DNA of 64,000 nt from Flavisolibacter ginsengisoli DSM 18119. Its GTDB lineage: Bacteria > Bacteroidota > Bacteroidia > Chitinophagales > Chitinophagaceae. Under the pieces are notes generated by a model. The model did no database searches, was not told the origin of the DNA, and saw only the letters and a list, made by a program, of their open reading frames with translations. Of the stretch, positions 8,234 to 16,545 are shown piece after piece. Position 1 is the first letter of the stretch; the number at the start of each line of letters is the position of its first letter. Position numbers and translations under genes: made by a program. Where the stretch lies: NCBI RefSeq assembly GCF_900129295.1, contig NZ_FQUU01000008.1:124001-188000 (forward strand). Direction: 5' to 3'.

Positions 8234-9031
8234 ATGAAGAAACTTAGTTGCGTACTTGCTGCTACCCTTTTCATCATTTTCATTAGTTGCAATAATAATA
8301 CGGAAGACAGTTCCGGCACCCCGGCAGAAAAACCCATTCCAATAATGAGTTACAGTGTGGTTTCCACCCATGCCCATGATACCAGCTATTTTACAGAAGG
8401 CATAGAATTCTATAAAGGCACTTTACTGGAAAGCACTGGCTTGTATGGAAAATCAAAGCTGGTTCAGAAATCTTTCCCTGATCTTAAAATATTAAAAGAA
8501 GTAACACTTGACCCCAAACTGTTTGGGGAAGGAATTACTGTTTTACATGATACCTTGTACCAGTTGACCTACCAGGAGCACCGGGTACTGGTGTATTCAG
8601 CAAAAGATTTTAAGAAAATAAAGGAACTGCCTTTGAATCCCGAAGGCTGGGGAATGACCAATGATGGTAAGAGCCTGATAGCAAGCGATGGCAGTAGCAA
8701 CCTTTATTTTTATGAACCACAGACATTTCGATTATTACGCGTGCAGGGAGTAACTGAAAATGGTACGCCTGCAGTGAATATCAATGAACTGGAATATATT
8801 AACGGGTTTGTATATGCTAATCAATGGCAATACAATTACATCTTAAAGATAGATCCTTCGAATGGCCAGGTAGTAGCTAAAATGGACCTGACAGAATTGG
8901 TTAACAAAGTTAAAAACAGCGATCCCCATGCAGAATTCTTCAATGGCATTGCTTATAACCCCGAAACAAAAAAGGCATATGTAACCGGCAAAAACTGGTC
9001 GCAGATGTATGAGATCCAATTCTCCTTTTAA
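8234..9031 (+). CDS. Glutaminyl-peptide cyclotransferase-like lipoprotein
   Basis: The 265-residue protein resembles plant-type glutaminyl cyclase (glutamine cyclotransferase family, a five-bladed propeller that forms N-terminal pyroglutamate). The lipoprotein signal is MKKLSCVLAATLFIIFISCN, with the lipid on Cys19. Family motifs are visible: SYFTEGIEFYKGTLLESTGLYG near residue 50, LFGEGITVLHDTLYQLTYQE, EGWGMTNDGKSLIASDGS, then INELEYINGFVYANQW and HAEFFNGIAYNPETKKAYVTGKNW. The T9SS pathway in Bacteroidota often exposes N-terminal Gln, so a periplasmic QC is plausible. Its stop overlaps the convergent methyltransferase by 4 bp. Confidence 0.9.
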   Translation: MKKLSCVLAATLFIIFISCNNNTEDSSGTPAEKPIPIMSYSVVSTHAHDTSYFTEGIEFYKGTLLESTGLYGKSKLVQKSFPDLKILKEVTLDPKLFGEGITVLHDTLYQLTYQEHRVLVYSAKDFKKIKELPLNPEGWGMTNDGKSLIASDGSSNLYFYEPQTFRLLRVQGVTENGTPAVNINELEYINGFVYANQWQYNYILKIDPSNGQVVAKMDLTELVNKVKNSDPHAEFFNGIAYNPETKKAYVTGKNWSQMYEIQFSF

Positions 9032-9921
9032 TTCTTTGAGATAATATAGATCAGGGAACTGGCTTTTTTCTTATTAACCAATGCTTTAAAATTGGACCGG
9101 ATTCCATTAATGCCGGCTCCTAACCATGAAGTATTTCCTGTACGGTACTTGCTACTTAATAAGCTTATGTAAAAAGCATCAAACCACATAGGCTTACGGC
9201 CTATGATCTTCATGCCGTGCTTTTCTACCAGTACTTCTATGGACCGAGGCGTAAAATGGTACAAATGCCTTGGCACATCATAAGCCGCCCACCTGTTTCC
9301 ATAAAGATCTGCATCTAAAGAGGTATAATTAGGCACCGCAATGAATATCCTGCCATTTGGGGTCAGCAGCTTTTTTAACTGGGCCACATAGTCCTGCAGG
9401 GGCTCAACATGCTCCAGCACATGCCATAGAGTAATGGCATCATAGCTGCCATGAGGCAGTTGGTTTAATTCCGGTGTTGGTTTTAAATCAATGGCAAAGA
9501 GATTCCTGGCCTGCTGCCTTGCACCATAGTCTGGCTCTACACCCTCAATATCCCAACCTTTTTGCTTCATTTCATTTAAAAAAGCACCAATACCTGCCCC
9601 TATATCTAGTATCCTACCTTTTTGGGTAGTATGGGAAATAACCAATCCGGACTTTTGCCCAAGGGTAAACTTTCTTACAGCCTGGTAAAGTTTGTTCAGC
9701 AAACCTTTATTGGTATTGCTATGCGAGATATAGTCCTGTGATTGATAATATGGCCCTATGGAATTCTCATCCGGAACATCCTGGGTGAAACGTAAGGTGC
9801 ATGACTGACATTGCCAGATTACGAAATCTTCGCCGCTTACAGAATGATCCTTTGCAGTTAATATGGGATGAATATCAGAACTGCCACAAACCGGGCAATG
9901 GGTATAATGCAATTTGCTCAT
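9028..9921 (-). CDS. Class I SAM-dependent methyltransferase with N-terminal zinc finger
   Basis: The roughly 297-residue protein has an N-terminal zinc ribbon (CPVCGSSD ... CQSCTLRF) and a methyltransferase-type Rossmann domain. SAM motif I is ILDIGAGIGAFLNEM, and the post-II segment is AITLWHVLEHV. The block GRIFIAVPNYTSLDADLYG follows, then YDVPRHLYHFTPRSIEVL. This combination is the common Methyltransf_23 type found in sugar and cell-surface pathways. The ATG at 9919-9921 is preferred over an upstream TTG (9936) and places the zinc finger at the N-terminus. It follows the HU-CCDC81-like gene by 37 bp and is probably in the same operon. Substrate unknown. Confidence 0.85.
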   Translation of the reverse strand: MSKLHYTHCPVCGSSDIHPILTAKDHSVSGEDFVIWQCQSCTLRFTQDVPDENSIGPYYQSQDYISHSNTNKGLLNKLYQAVRKFTLGQKSGLVISHTTQKGRILDIGAGIGAFLNEMKQKGWDIEGVEPDYGARQQARNLFAIDLKPTPELNQLPHGSYDAITLWHVLEHVEPLQDYVAQLKKLLTPNGRIFIAVPNYTSLDADLYGNRWAAYDVPRHLYHFTPRSIEVLVEKHGMKIIGRKPMWFDAFYISLLSSKYRTGNTSWLGAGINGIRSNFKALVNKKKASSLIYIISKN

Positions 9922-9958
9922 AAAAAGAGGCTGCAAAATAGGTAATCGGAAAACAATA

Positions 9959-10573
9959 TTAGTTGATAGTTGCCTGTGACGCCTTCAAAGTAAGACCTGA
10001 GGACAGCGGATTAAATCCATTCCTGTATAAGATATAAACTATGGCAAGGATGGTTATAATCAATAATATCCAACCAATTAAAACTGCCAATGATCTTTTC
10101 TTACCAGGCTTTGATAAACTATCTGTGACCTGTTGCGATGTCATTTGACGATCGCCCACCAACATATTGTGCTCTACATTTTCCCTGATTACCTTATGTG
10201 CGCCTACAGGTCCAAGACCTTCGATAAGCATGGGGTATTGCTCAATAGTTATGTTACCTTCTGTTCCCCGTAAATTAGCTATCCCGTTCCAGGCAAATGG
10301 CCCTTTTCTAACCCGGGTACTAAACATCTTACCAAATTGATCCAATTTGGTTTTGATACTTTCTGGATCGGAATCAAAACTGGAGGCAAGGTAATGCACC
10401 TGGTGTTCGGGCAGGGCATCATTGTTATGCCAGTTAAGAGAAAATGAGGGCGGCAGTACCAGTTTGTCCACTACATTAAATTCCGCAGGATACTGCACCA
10501 ACTCAAATGTACCTACATGAGGAATGGATAGCCTGCGGAATTGCAATAAATATTTGGTAAGTAAAGCCAGCAC
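9959..10573 (-). CDS. HU-CCDC81-like domain membrane protein (204 aa, GTG start)
   Basis: An open frame extends upstream to 10672, but that would overlap the barrel gene by about 100 bp. A GTG at 10571-10573, one base past the barrel gene's stop and preceded by AAGG, is the likely start. The N-terminus (LLTKYLLQFRRLSIPHVGTFEL) resembles the HU-type CCDC81 domain of Bacteroidota SPOR-like proteins. The middle is unassigned. One transmembrane helix, SLAVLIGWILLIITILAIVYILY, lies near residues 160-183, and a short tail follows. The topology suggests a cytoplasmic HU-like domain tethered to the inner membrane. It is translationally coupled to the barrel gene. The domain call is from memory and moderate. 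Confidence 0.6.
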   Translation of the reverse strand: MLALLTKYLLQFRRLSIPHVGTFELVQYPAEFNVVDKLVLPPSFSLNWHNNDALPEHQVHYLASSFDSDPESIKTKLDQFGKMFSTRVRKGPFAWNGIANLRGTEGNITIEQYPMLIEGLGPVGAHKVIRENVEHNMLVGDRQMTSQQVTDSLSKPGKKRSLAVLIGWILLIITILAIVYILYRNGFNPLSSGLTLKASQATIN

Positions 10574-10574
10574 C

Positions 10575-12245
10575 TTAATTCTTTTGAGCGAACGAAAATA
10601 CAACTCCGCCAAGGAAATTAAACCCATAAGTTGGATATTGATTCCAGCGTTGGTATTCTTTATTGAATACATTATTGAACTGCGCCCACAATTTTACATT
10701 GTTAACCACCTTGAATTCAAGGCCTGCACTTAGGTCCATGGCAGCAGGTAAATCCCTTCTGCCTGTCTTATTCAAAGACCAGGGACCATCAAACGCATAT
10801 AAATTAGCATTAACATATAGGTCTTTTAATACCTGCACAGTCAACCGTGTGTTCCATTCAAGGGGAAGTAAGCCCCAGGCCTTATCATTTTGCTGTAGCT
10901 TATACCTGTTAAAAGCCAGGTTTGATATCACTGAGAACTGCTCTCCTACTGTATAACCTAATTCTCCCGTAAAGTTCACCACTTTCATTTCGGGTTCATT
11001 AATCACTTCGAAAGATTTACCACTCAGGGTATCGTTAATATATAGCGGTTGGTTATTGACCTTATTATAACCCACCTTGGCACTATAGCTGAAATGGTCC
11101 CCTATCGAGCCTTTCAGGCCAGCATATCTTTCCTCAATCCAAGTATTGCTGGTAGTAGCAGGCGCCCATATATATGGGTTGTAATTGGCCATATATTGAA
11201 ATCCACTATAACGCATATATCCGAGCCAACCTGCCTGGAAAGATACCCTGTCGTCAGCAGAACTAAATACAGCCATGACATTGGGGAACAGCTTAAAATT
11301 CCCATTGTCCCAACTAGGCTTGATACCAGCCTGTATATTGACGTTGGAAGATTTATATAAAATCGAGGGAGAAGCAGTGACAAAATTATTGGTTATGGTA
11401 CTCTTGCCTTCAGGCTTGTAAGTAGCATGGTTGGCCTCAAGTGCCAGGTCAACTTCGAACTGGGTGCCTATTGTTTTAGTGAGAGGCAGGTTGACATAAC
11501 TATTGTTTTCTGAATTGCTCAATTGGTCATTGAAAACATCAATCTTCATTTCAGGCGCATAAGAAATACCAAATTCCGTGCGATTGATATTGTGGAAGGC
11601 AAGACGTCCTTTCCATGATTGGTATTTTATATTGAGTGAATCTTTAGGGAATTCCAGCGTGGAAGGCTGAAAGCCGTACTTATTATACTTTTCCTGTACT
11701 CCACCAAAGCGGGCATTCCATTCAAGGTTCTTTGAAGTTTGAACAAATGCATCCAGGTCAATATTGGTATGCATTACATCCTGGTAAGGTAACTTACCTT
11801 TTGAGGAATAGTGCTTGGCATAGGCATTCAATCCTAGTGTTTTACCGTCACCCACTGATAGGCCTGCCTGTATATAGGGTGTGGAAAGACTGCCAAAACC
11901 AGCTTTAATATAACTATCGTTATTCCACCTGCCACCTGTATCCACCTGTAGGGCCAACGGCTTAAGACTTCCCGGCTGAAAGGCAAAGGCAAGGTTCTGG
12001 TTCGGAATGATATATTGCAACCTTGGCCTTGTAGTATCTGGTACAGGAGGCGTAGGATTGATATTGATCTTAGCAGCCTCTTTTAAAGAGGGCTTGAAAG
12101 TGGAGGTTACGCTGACCTCTCTTTTTTTGATGGTAGTATCCTGGGCCATGCCTGCAAATCCTGCCAGTAAAGTAAATACTATAAAGATGGAAGCTTTCAT
12201 ATGCTGCTTACTAAATGCTTTTTCAAAATTTTGTTTGTTAACCAT
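10575..12245 (-). CDS. TonB-dependent receptor-like outer-membrane beta-barrel protein
   Basis: The 556-residue exported barrel starts with a long n-region, then the hydrophobic signal segment ASIFIVFTLLAGFAGMAQ. A TonB-box-like REVSVTSTFKPSLKEAAKI segment follows directly. Repeated amphipathic strands fill the rest, and it ends in GFNFLGGVVFSFAQKN, a typical barrel terminus. The plug domain of full TonB receptors is missing and the protein is shorter, so it may be a transporter-like or structural barrel. Two starts are possible. The ATG at 12245 has an AAGGA element ahead and is preferred; the ATG at 12200 gives a more compact signal peptide. It lies 19 bp after the TPR gene. Confidence 0.75.
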   Translation of the reverse strand: MVNKQNFEKAFSKQHMKASIFIVFTLLAGFAGMAQDTTIKKREVSVTSTFKPSLKEAAKININPTPPVPDTTRPRLQYIIPNQNLAFAFQPGSLKPLALQVDTGGRWNNDSYIKAGFGSLSTPYIQAGLSVGDGKTLGLNAYAKHYSSKGKLPYQDVMHTNIDLDAFVQTSKNLEWNARFGGVQEKYNKYGFQPSTLEFPKDSLNIKYQSWKGRLAFHNINRTEFGISYAPEMKIDVFNDQLSNSENNSYVNLPLTKTIGTQFEVDLALEANHATYKPEGKSTITNNFVTASPSILYKSSNVNIQAGIKPSWDNGNFKLFPNVMAVFSSADDRVSFQAGWLGYMRYSGFQYMANYNPYIWAPATTSNTWIEERYAGLKGSIGDHFSYSAKVGYNKVNNQPLYINDTLSGKSFEVINEPEMKVVNFTGELGYTVGEQFSVISNLAFNRYKLQQNDKAWGLLPLEWNTRLTVQVLKDLYVNANLYAFDGPWSLNKTGRRDLPAAMDLSAGLEFKVVNNVKLWAQFNNVFNKEYQRWNQYPTYGFNFLGGVVFSFAQKN

Positions 12246-12264
12246 ACTGTTTTCCTTAACCCGG

Positions 12265-15200
12265 TTAATTATTCACTTTACTATTTCTTCCTTCTTCGTC
12301 AATCACTTTGTCAAGTTTACCCTGTGCTTCAGATTTTAACTCAGCGTTCAAGGAATTGTCTACCACGCTTTGGAAAGTGGCCTTGGCATTGAAGTAATCT
12401 TTTTCCTTAAAATATACATCGCCTAGTAATATATAGGCTTTAGTGACCCACCAGTCATAGGAACCCGATTTATTAATAACTTCAAAAGCAGCCTTTTCAG
12501 CATCTTTCATTCTATCCAGGAGGAACCAGCTATTTGCAATCTCATAGCGTGCTTCCGCGGCAAGAGCTGCCTTATTTACAGCCACCACCTGCTTAAAGGA
12601 ATTTATTGCCACATCATATTGCCCTCCCATTTGTGCGGATTTTCCAATAGCCATATTAGCAAGGGACTTATCATCTGAGCTGCTTCCCTTCTGGCTGATC
12701 AGGTCTTTTGCATTAGCAACCGCATCGCTCCATTTTTGCTGCTGGTATTGGCTGCGCAATAATCCACGCATAGCTTCCAGCCTGTTTTCCTGGCTGGAGG
12801 TAATTTGTTTTAACTGGGCATAGTAACGCTCCGCCTCTGCATAATTCTTCAATTCGAAGAAATTGATACGGGCAGCCTGCAACACTGCTCTTTCAGCAAA
12901 TGTATTGGGAGCTCTTTCAGCCACCACCGTATAACTGCTTAAAGCTTTCTGCCAGTCTTTACGTGTATTATAGATCTCGGCCCTGTAGTATTGTGCATTG
13001 GTGGAATAGGTACCATCCGAAAAACGTTGGAGGTAAGTATTGAAAGCTTCCAGTGCGGCTGGCATATTTCCATTTTCATACTGCAATTGAGCTGCAGAAT
13101 AGGTTAAGGAATCTTCTGCTGAAACAGAGATAGGCTTTCCTGCCTGCCTGGCCACATCTGCATATTCAGAAGGTTTGCCCTGTTCTACATAAATAACTTT
13201 TAAATTCTCCAATGCATTCTCCGCTTCAGGCGAGTTTGGATAATTGTTGAGCAATTGTTTATACTGCGCGATGGCAGATGCATTATTGTTTAAGTTGTAA
13301 TAGGCTATACCAGATTTTAAATATGCCTGGGGCTTCATGCTATTGTTCCCCGTAGCATTAATAATAGTGGTAAGGTATGGTATGGCCTCACGGAAACGCT
13401 CGTCCGCCAGGTAAGTATTGGCAATCTCCATATTGGCATCATCTACCAGGTTGGATTGTGGGAACTTGCGTATTAGCGTATTTAAAAGGTTGACTTTTTC
13501 ATTTGAGTTATTAATGCCTGTTATCATTGCTTTCTGGAAAGTTGCATAGTCCTCAGCAGGCCAGGAATAACGAATGACATTATCATACATGTTTCGAGCC
13601 TGTGAATAATTTCGGCCCATAAAATAAGTATCAGCGGTCCGGATATATGCATCCTGTGTAATAGGGTCTGAACTGAGAGATACGTTAGTAGCCAGGGGTT
13701 CAAAAAAGCTTTTAGCAACAGGGTAATTTTCCTTTCTGTAATAGGCATACCCAAGGTTATATTTCACAGATCGCTCACTGGCCTCGCCTGAAGTTGGCGC
13801 TCCGGCATTCAGGTATGCATTATAATAACGTATGGCATCATCAATATTATTACTACGATAGGCCAACTCTCCTTTCCAAAAATTTACAAGAGGCAGAACG
13901 GAAGCATTATTAGGGTCTTTCAATGCTCTATCCAATAAAGCATTAGCTTCTGCCAACTGTCCATCATTGATCATTTCAGTAGCACGGCCATATAATATCC
14001 TCGGCAGCAAACGTTTTACCGAAGCTGTTGGATATTGAATGCCTTCCAACAGGGTAAGAGCATCTTTGTAATTATTAGTATTGGCTAATGCGCCCACCAG
14101 CAACTCGATAGCTTCATCCCTGTATTTAGAATCGGGATAATCATTCAGAAATGTCCGGAGGCTCTTCAATGCCTCATCCTGGTACCCTAATTCATAAGAT
14201 AACTTGGCATAGTTAAACCTCGATATTTCCCTCTGTTCAGGATTACTATTGTTAGAAGATCCGAATAAGAAAGCATTCCTGGCATTGGTTTTCTGCCCGG
14301 TCTTTAAATAAGAGTCTCCTAACAGGTACATGCTATGCTGGCTCAATGAATCTTCCTTACCGCTTAACTGCTTAAATCCTTCTATCGCCTTGTTGTAATC
14401 TGCAGCCTGGTAATAAGCATAGGAAAGTTCATAAAGATCTTCCCGACGAACCTTTTTTGAACGGTTGACATAATCTTCCAGGTAAGGCAGGGATTTAGAA
14501 TATTGTTTCTTTTCGAAATAAGCGTGACCTAATAACTGTTTTAATTCCAGGTCATAATATTGAGTCTTTCCTTGTTTGATCTTATTTTCTGCATAACTGA
14601 TTGCTTCTTCCTTTTTACCTTGCACATAATAGATCTGGGCAATATAATAAGGCACAATGGCTTCATAGGCAGGCTCGTTTTCAACTATGCGAAAGCTTTG
14701 AAGAGCGTCGTTATAATCCCTGTCACGAAAGGCAATGAACCCATAATAGTAATTAGCATCAATATAATTAGGGTCAGATTTTACCTGGCGTATGGTATTT
14801 AATAGAGGTTTTGCCTTTGCAAACTGTTGCATGGTAAAATAAGCATACCCTTCATGAAACTTATAATCCGCTACTTCCCTGTTATTAAGATTGGCAATAT
14901 TGGCATGTTCATAGAGTTGCACCGCATCAGAAAACCTTTTTTGTCTGAAGTAATATTCAGCCAAATGAAAATTCATCATCTGCACTCTCGCATTGTTCTT
15001 GGTTACATCTATAAATTGCAGGGCATCCTGCTCCGCCCTACCCTCATTTTGCTTTAATGCACTTACAGTAGCATAATAATTGATCTCCTGGGTTTCAATA
15101 GGATCATTTACTACATTGGTTTCCCTCGCAGATTGTTGCAATTCTTTAAAAAGAGGATATGCAAGGCTATATTGTTCTTTTTGAAAATATTCCTTTGCCT

Positions 15201-15300
15201 CATTAAATGTTTCCTTTGGATTTTTAAAGAAATAAGTCTGCTGCGAATAGGATAATACACAAATAAAGCAGAATGAGAGAGAAGTACAAATTTTCTTCAT
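12265..15300 (-). CDS. Large secreted tetratricopeptide-repeat protein (1011 aa)
   Basis: The protein is built almost wholly of TPR helices, such as AEYYFRQKRFSDAVQLYEHA, LGHAYFEKKQYSKSLPYLED, NLGYAYYRKENYPVAKSFFE and YLKSGIAYYNLNNNASAIAQY. More than 15 repeats span residues about 30-980. The signal peptide is MKKICTSLSFCFICVLSYSQ. The ATG at 15298-15300 is chosen because it gives this signal peptide and has AAAGGA about 8 bases upstream. A longer frame to 15465 adds an unlikely leader. It heads the operon TPR / barrel / HU-CCDC81-like / methyltransferase. It is probably a periplasmic scaffold partnering the barrel, analogous to other TPR-OMP pairs. That role is inference. Confidence 0.85.
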   Translation of the reverse strand: MKKICTSLSFCFICVLSYSQQTYFFKNPKETFNEAKEYFQKEQYSLAYPLFKELQQSARETNVVNDPIETQEINYYATVSALKQNEGRAEQDALQFIDVTKNNARVQMMNFHLAEYYFRQKRFSDAVQLYEHANIANLNNREVADYKFHEGYAYFTMQQFAKAKPLLNTIRQVKSDPNYIDANYYYGFIAFRDRDYNDALQSFRIVENEPAYEAIVPYYIAQIYYVQGKKEEAISYAENKIKQGKTQYYDLELKQLLGHAYFEKKQYSKSLPYLEDYVNRSKKVRREDLYELSYAYYQAADYNKAIEGFKQLSGKEDSLSQHSMYLLGDSYLKTGQKTNARNAFLFGSSNNSNPEQREISRFNYAKLSYELGYQDEALKSLRTFLNDYPDSKYRDEAIELLVGALANTNNYKDALTLLEGIQYPTASVKRLLPRILYGRATEMINDGQLAEANALLDRALKDPNNASVLPLVNFWKGELAYRSNNIDDAIRYYNAYLNAGAPTSGEASERSVKYNLGYAYYRKENYPVAKSFFEPLATNVSLSSDPITQDAYIRTADTYFMGRNYSQARNMYDNVIRYSWPAEDYATFQKAMITGINNSNEKVNLLNTLIRKFPQSNLVDDANMEIANTYLADERFREAIPYLTTIINATGNNSMKPQAYLKSGIAYYNLNNNASAIAQYKQLLNNYPNSPEAENALENLKVIYVEQGKPSEYADVARQAGKPISVSAEDSLTYSAAQLQYENGNMPAALEAFNTYLQRFSDGTYSTNAQYYRAEIYNTRKDWQKALSSYTVVAERAPNTFAERAVLQAARINFFELKNYAEAERYYAQLKQITSSQENRLEAMRGLLRSQYQQQKWSDAVANAKDLISQKGSSSDDKSLANMAIGKSAQMGGQYDVAINSFKQVVAVNKAALAAEARYEIANSWFLLDRMKDAEKAAFEVINKSGSYDWWVTKAYILLGDVYFKEKDYFNAKATFQSVVDNSLNAELKSEAQGKLDKVIDEEGRNSKVNN

Positions 15301-15444
15301 AGATCGTCCTTTAACCGTTGCGAAGATAACGTTGATTGAATTCCAATTATTTTGGCCATGCCCAAACATCATTCCAAAGAACATCATAAAATTGCATTTG
15401 CGCATCCTATTTAACATATCAGAAGGTCTGTTATATTTCAATAT

Positions 15445-15456
15445 GTTTACGTAAAC
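15445..15456. promoter_or_regulatory. Perfect 12-bp palindrome, possible operator
   Basis: GTTTACGTAAAC is a perfect dyad located between the divergent TPR (15300) and DoxX (15481) start codons, 25 bp before the DoxX ATG. It could be a dimeric regulator site. There is no direct support. Confidence 0.3.
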
Positions 15457-15480
15457 TTGCGGCACAATTCAATTAACCTA

Positions 15481-15891
15481 ATGAGAAAATTATTCAACAC
15501 CAGTACTTCCGATAATGCTTTTTCCTTTGCCATGCTCGTTCTACGCCTTGGAGTTGGTTTATCAATGATGATCAACCATGGCCTTGATAAACTAATGCAT
15601 TTTGCACAAAAAGCACCCAGGTTCGCTGATCCTTTCCATATAGGTTCCACTACATCTCTTTCCTTAGTAGTGTTTGCTGAGTTCTTTTGTTCTGCATTTA
15701 TAATTCTTGGTTTATTCACCCGACTGGCCTGCATACCGCTTATTATTGCTATGTCAGTGGCCTTGTTCATTGCAAATAAAGGTGCCTTCTTTGGTGTGGG
15801 TGAAGCTGCAGGTTTATTTCTTGCCTGCTTTATTACCTTGTTGTTCACAGGTCCCGGGAAAGTAAGCTTAGACAGGTTTATTGGTAAATAA
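15481..15891 (+). CDS. DoxX family membrane protein
   Basis: The 136-residue integral membrane protein has four hydrophobic helices. The N-terminal helix has the family signature LRLGVGLSMMINHGLDKL near residues 20-37. It is followed by FAEFFCSAFIILGLFTRLACIPLIIAMSVALFI and GLFLACFITLLFTGPG. DoxX proteins are small quinone- or redox-associated membrane proteins whose exact role is mostly unclear. The ATG at 15481 is chosen over an in-frame TTG at 15457 because family members start just before the first helix. It is a single gene, divergent from the TPR operon, with a 12-bp palindrome just upstream. Confidence 0.88.
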   Translation: MRKLFNTSTSDNAFSFAMLVLRLGVGLSMMINHGLDKLMHFAQKAPRFADPFHIGSTTSLSLVVFAEFFCSAFIILGLFTRLACIPLIIAMSVALFIANKGAFFGVGEAAGLFLACFITLLFTGPGKVSLDRFIGK

Positions 15892-16035
15892 CCAGTAGCT
15901 GGATTACCATATTATGTTCATATTACTATGAAGGTAACCAGTACTTTTATTTGGAATTGGACCTATGTATCAGGGTAATATACAAAGCTGGCAAATGGTT
16001 GATTGCCGCAATTATGATTGAGTAAGATTTATTTG

Positions 16036-16464
16036 TTACACCCTATGCCAGTCTGCCTTCCAGATTTTTATCTCTTTTTTTATGGCGTCATTACTTAACC
16101 CGTGCTCTAAAGCTCGGTCTGCCAATGCCGGCATTTCTTCATCGCTGGCAAAACGCAGGGCAATGACCTGGCCTAAGGAAAGTCTCGTGTCAAGGCGTTT
16201 ACCTGTCAGTAAGAAGTAACGCAACCCTTGTTCTGCCCTGATGGCCCTATCCTGGGCTTTTAGTGCAAAGACACGGCTATGGATATACAAACTCAATAAA
16301 ATAAAAGATATCAATACAATTAACCAGGCGGAATATAAATTCTCCCTGCTGCTATAAATTACATTTCTTATCGAACCTATCAAAAGAGCCAAAATAGACA
16401 GAAGTGTGAGAATGTGATAGGTAAAAAGGAACTGCCTGTGATTCTTATAGTTTTGTTCTTTCAT
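16036..16464 (-). CDS. DUF6526 family two-helix membrane protein
   Basis: The roughly 142-residue protein begins MKEQNYKNHRQFLFTYHILT. Two transmembrane helices (residues about 15-35 and 45-65) are followed by a conserved cytoplasmic part, RVFALKAQDRAIRAEQGLRYFLLTGKRLD, and LSLGQVIALRFASDEEMPAL. The NYKNHxQ start and the AQDRAIRxEE-like segment match DUF6526 as I remember it. The function is unknown. The ATG at 16464 is preferred over an upstream in-frame start at 16497, because the family begins at MKEQNYxNH. It lies 81 bp downstream of the dacB-like gene on the same strand. Confidence 0.75.
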   Translation of the reverse strand: MKEQNYKNHRQFLFTYHILTLLSILALLIGSIRNVIYSSRENLYSAWLIVLISFILLSLYIHSRVFALKAQDRAIRAEQGLRYFLLTGKRLDTRLSLGQVIALRFASDEEMPALADRALEHGLSNDAIKKEIKIWKADWHRV

Positions 16465-16545
16465 AAAACCGGGGTCTTTGTTTGCTCCAAAATACAAAGT
16501 AATAGCAATAATCTAATGCCCGGAGGCACAGGCGGGTTGCTGGAT

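Noticed and set aside
10574-10672. N-terminal extension of the HU-CCDC81-like gene to 10672
   Set aside because: It would overlap about 100 bp of the barrel gene; the GTG at 10573 gives a natural start right after that gene's stop.
15301-15465. Extension of the TPR gene to 15465
   Set aside because: It adds a 55-residue leader before a clear signal peptide; the ATG at 15300 has an AAAGGA element at the right distance.
15447-15848. 133-codon frame antisense to doxX
   Set aside because: doxX has family motifs and four helices; the opposite frame has none.
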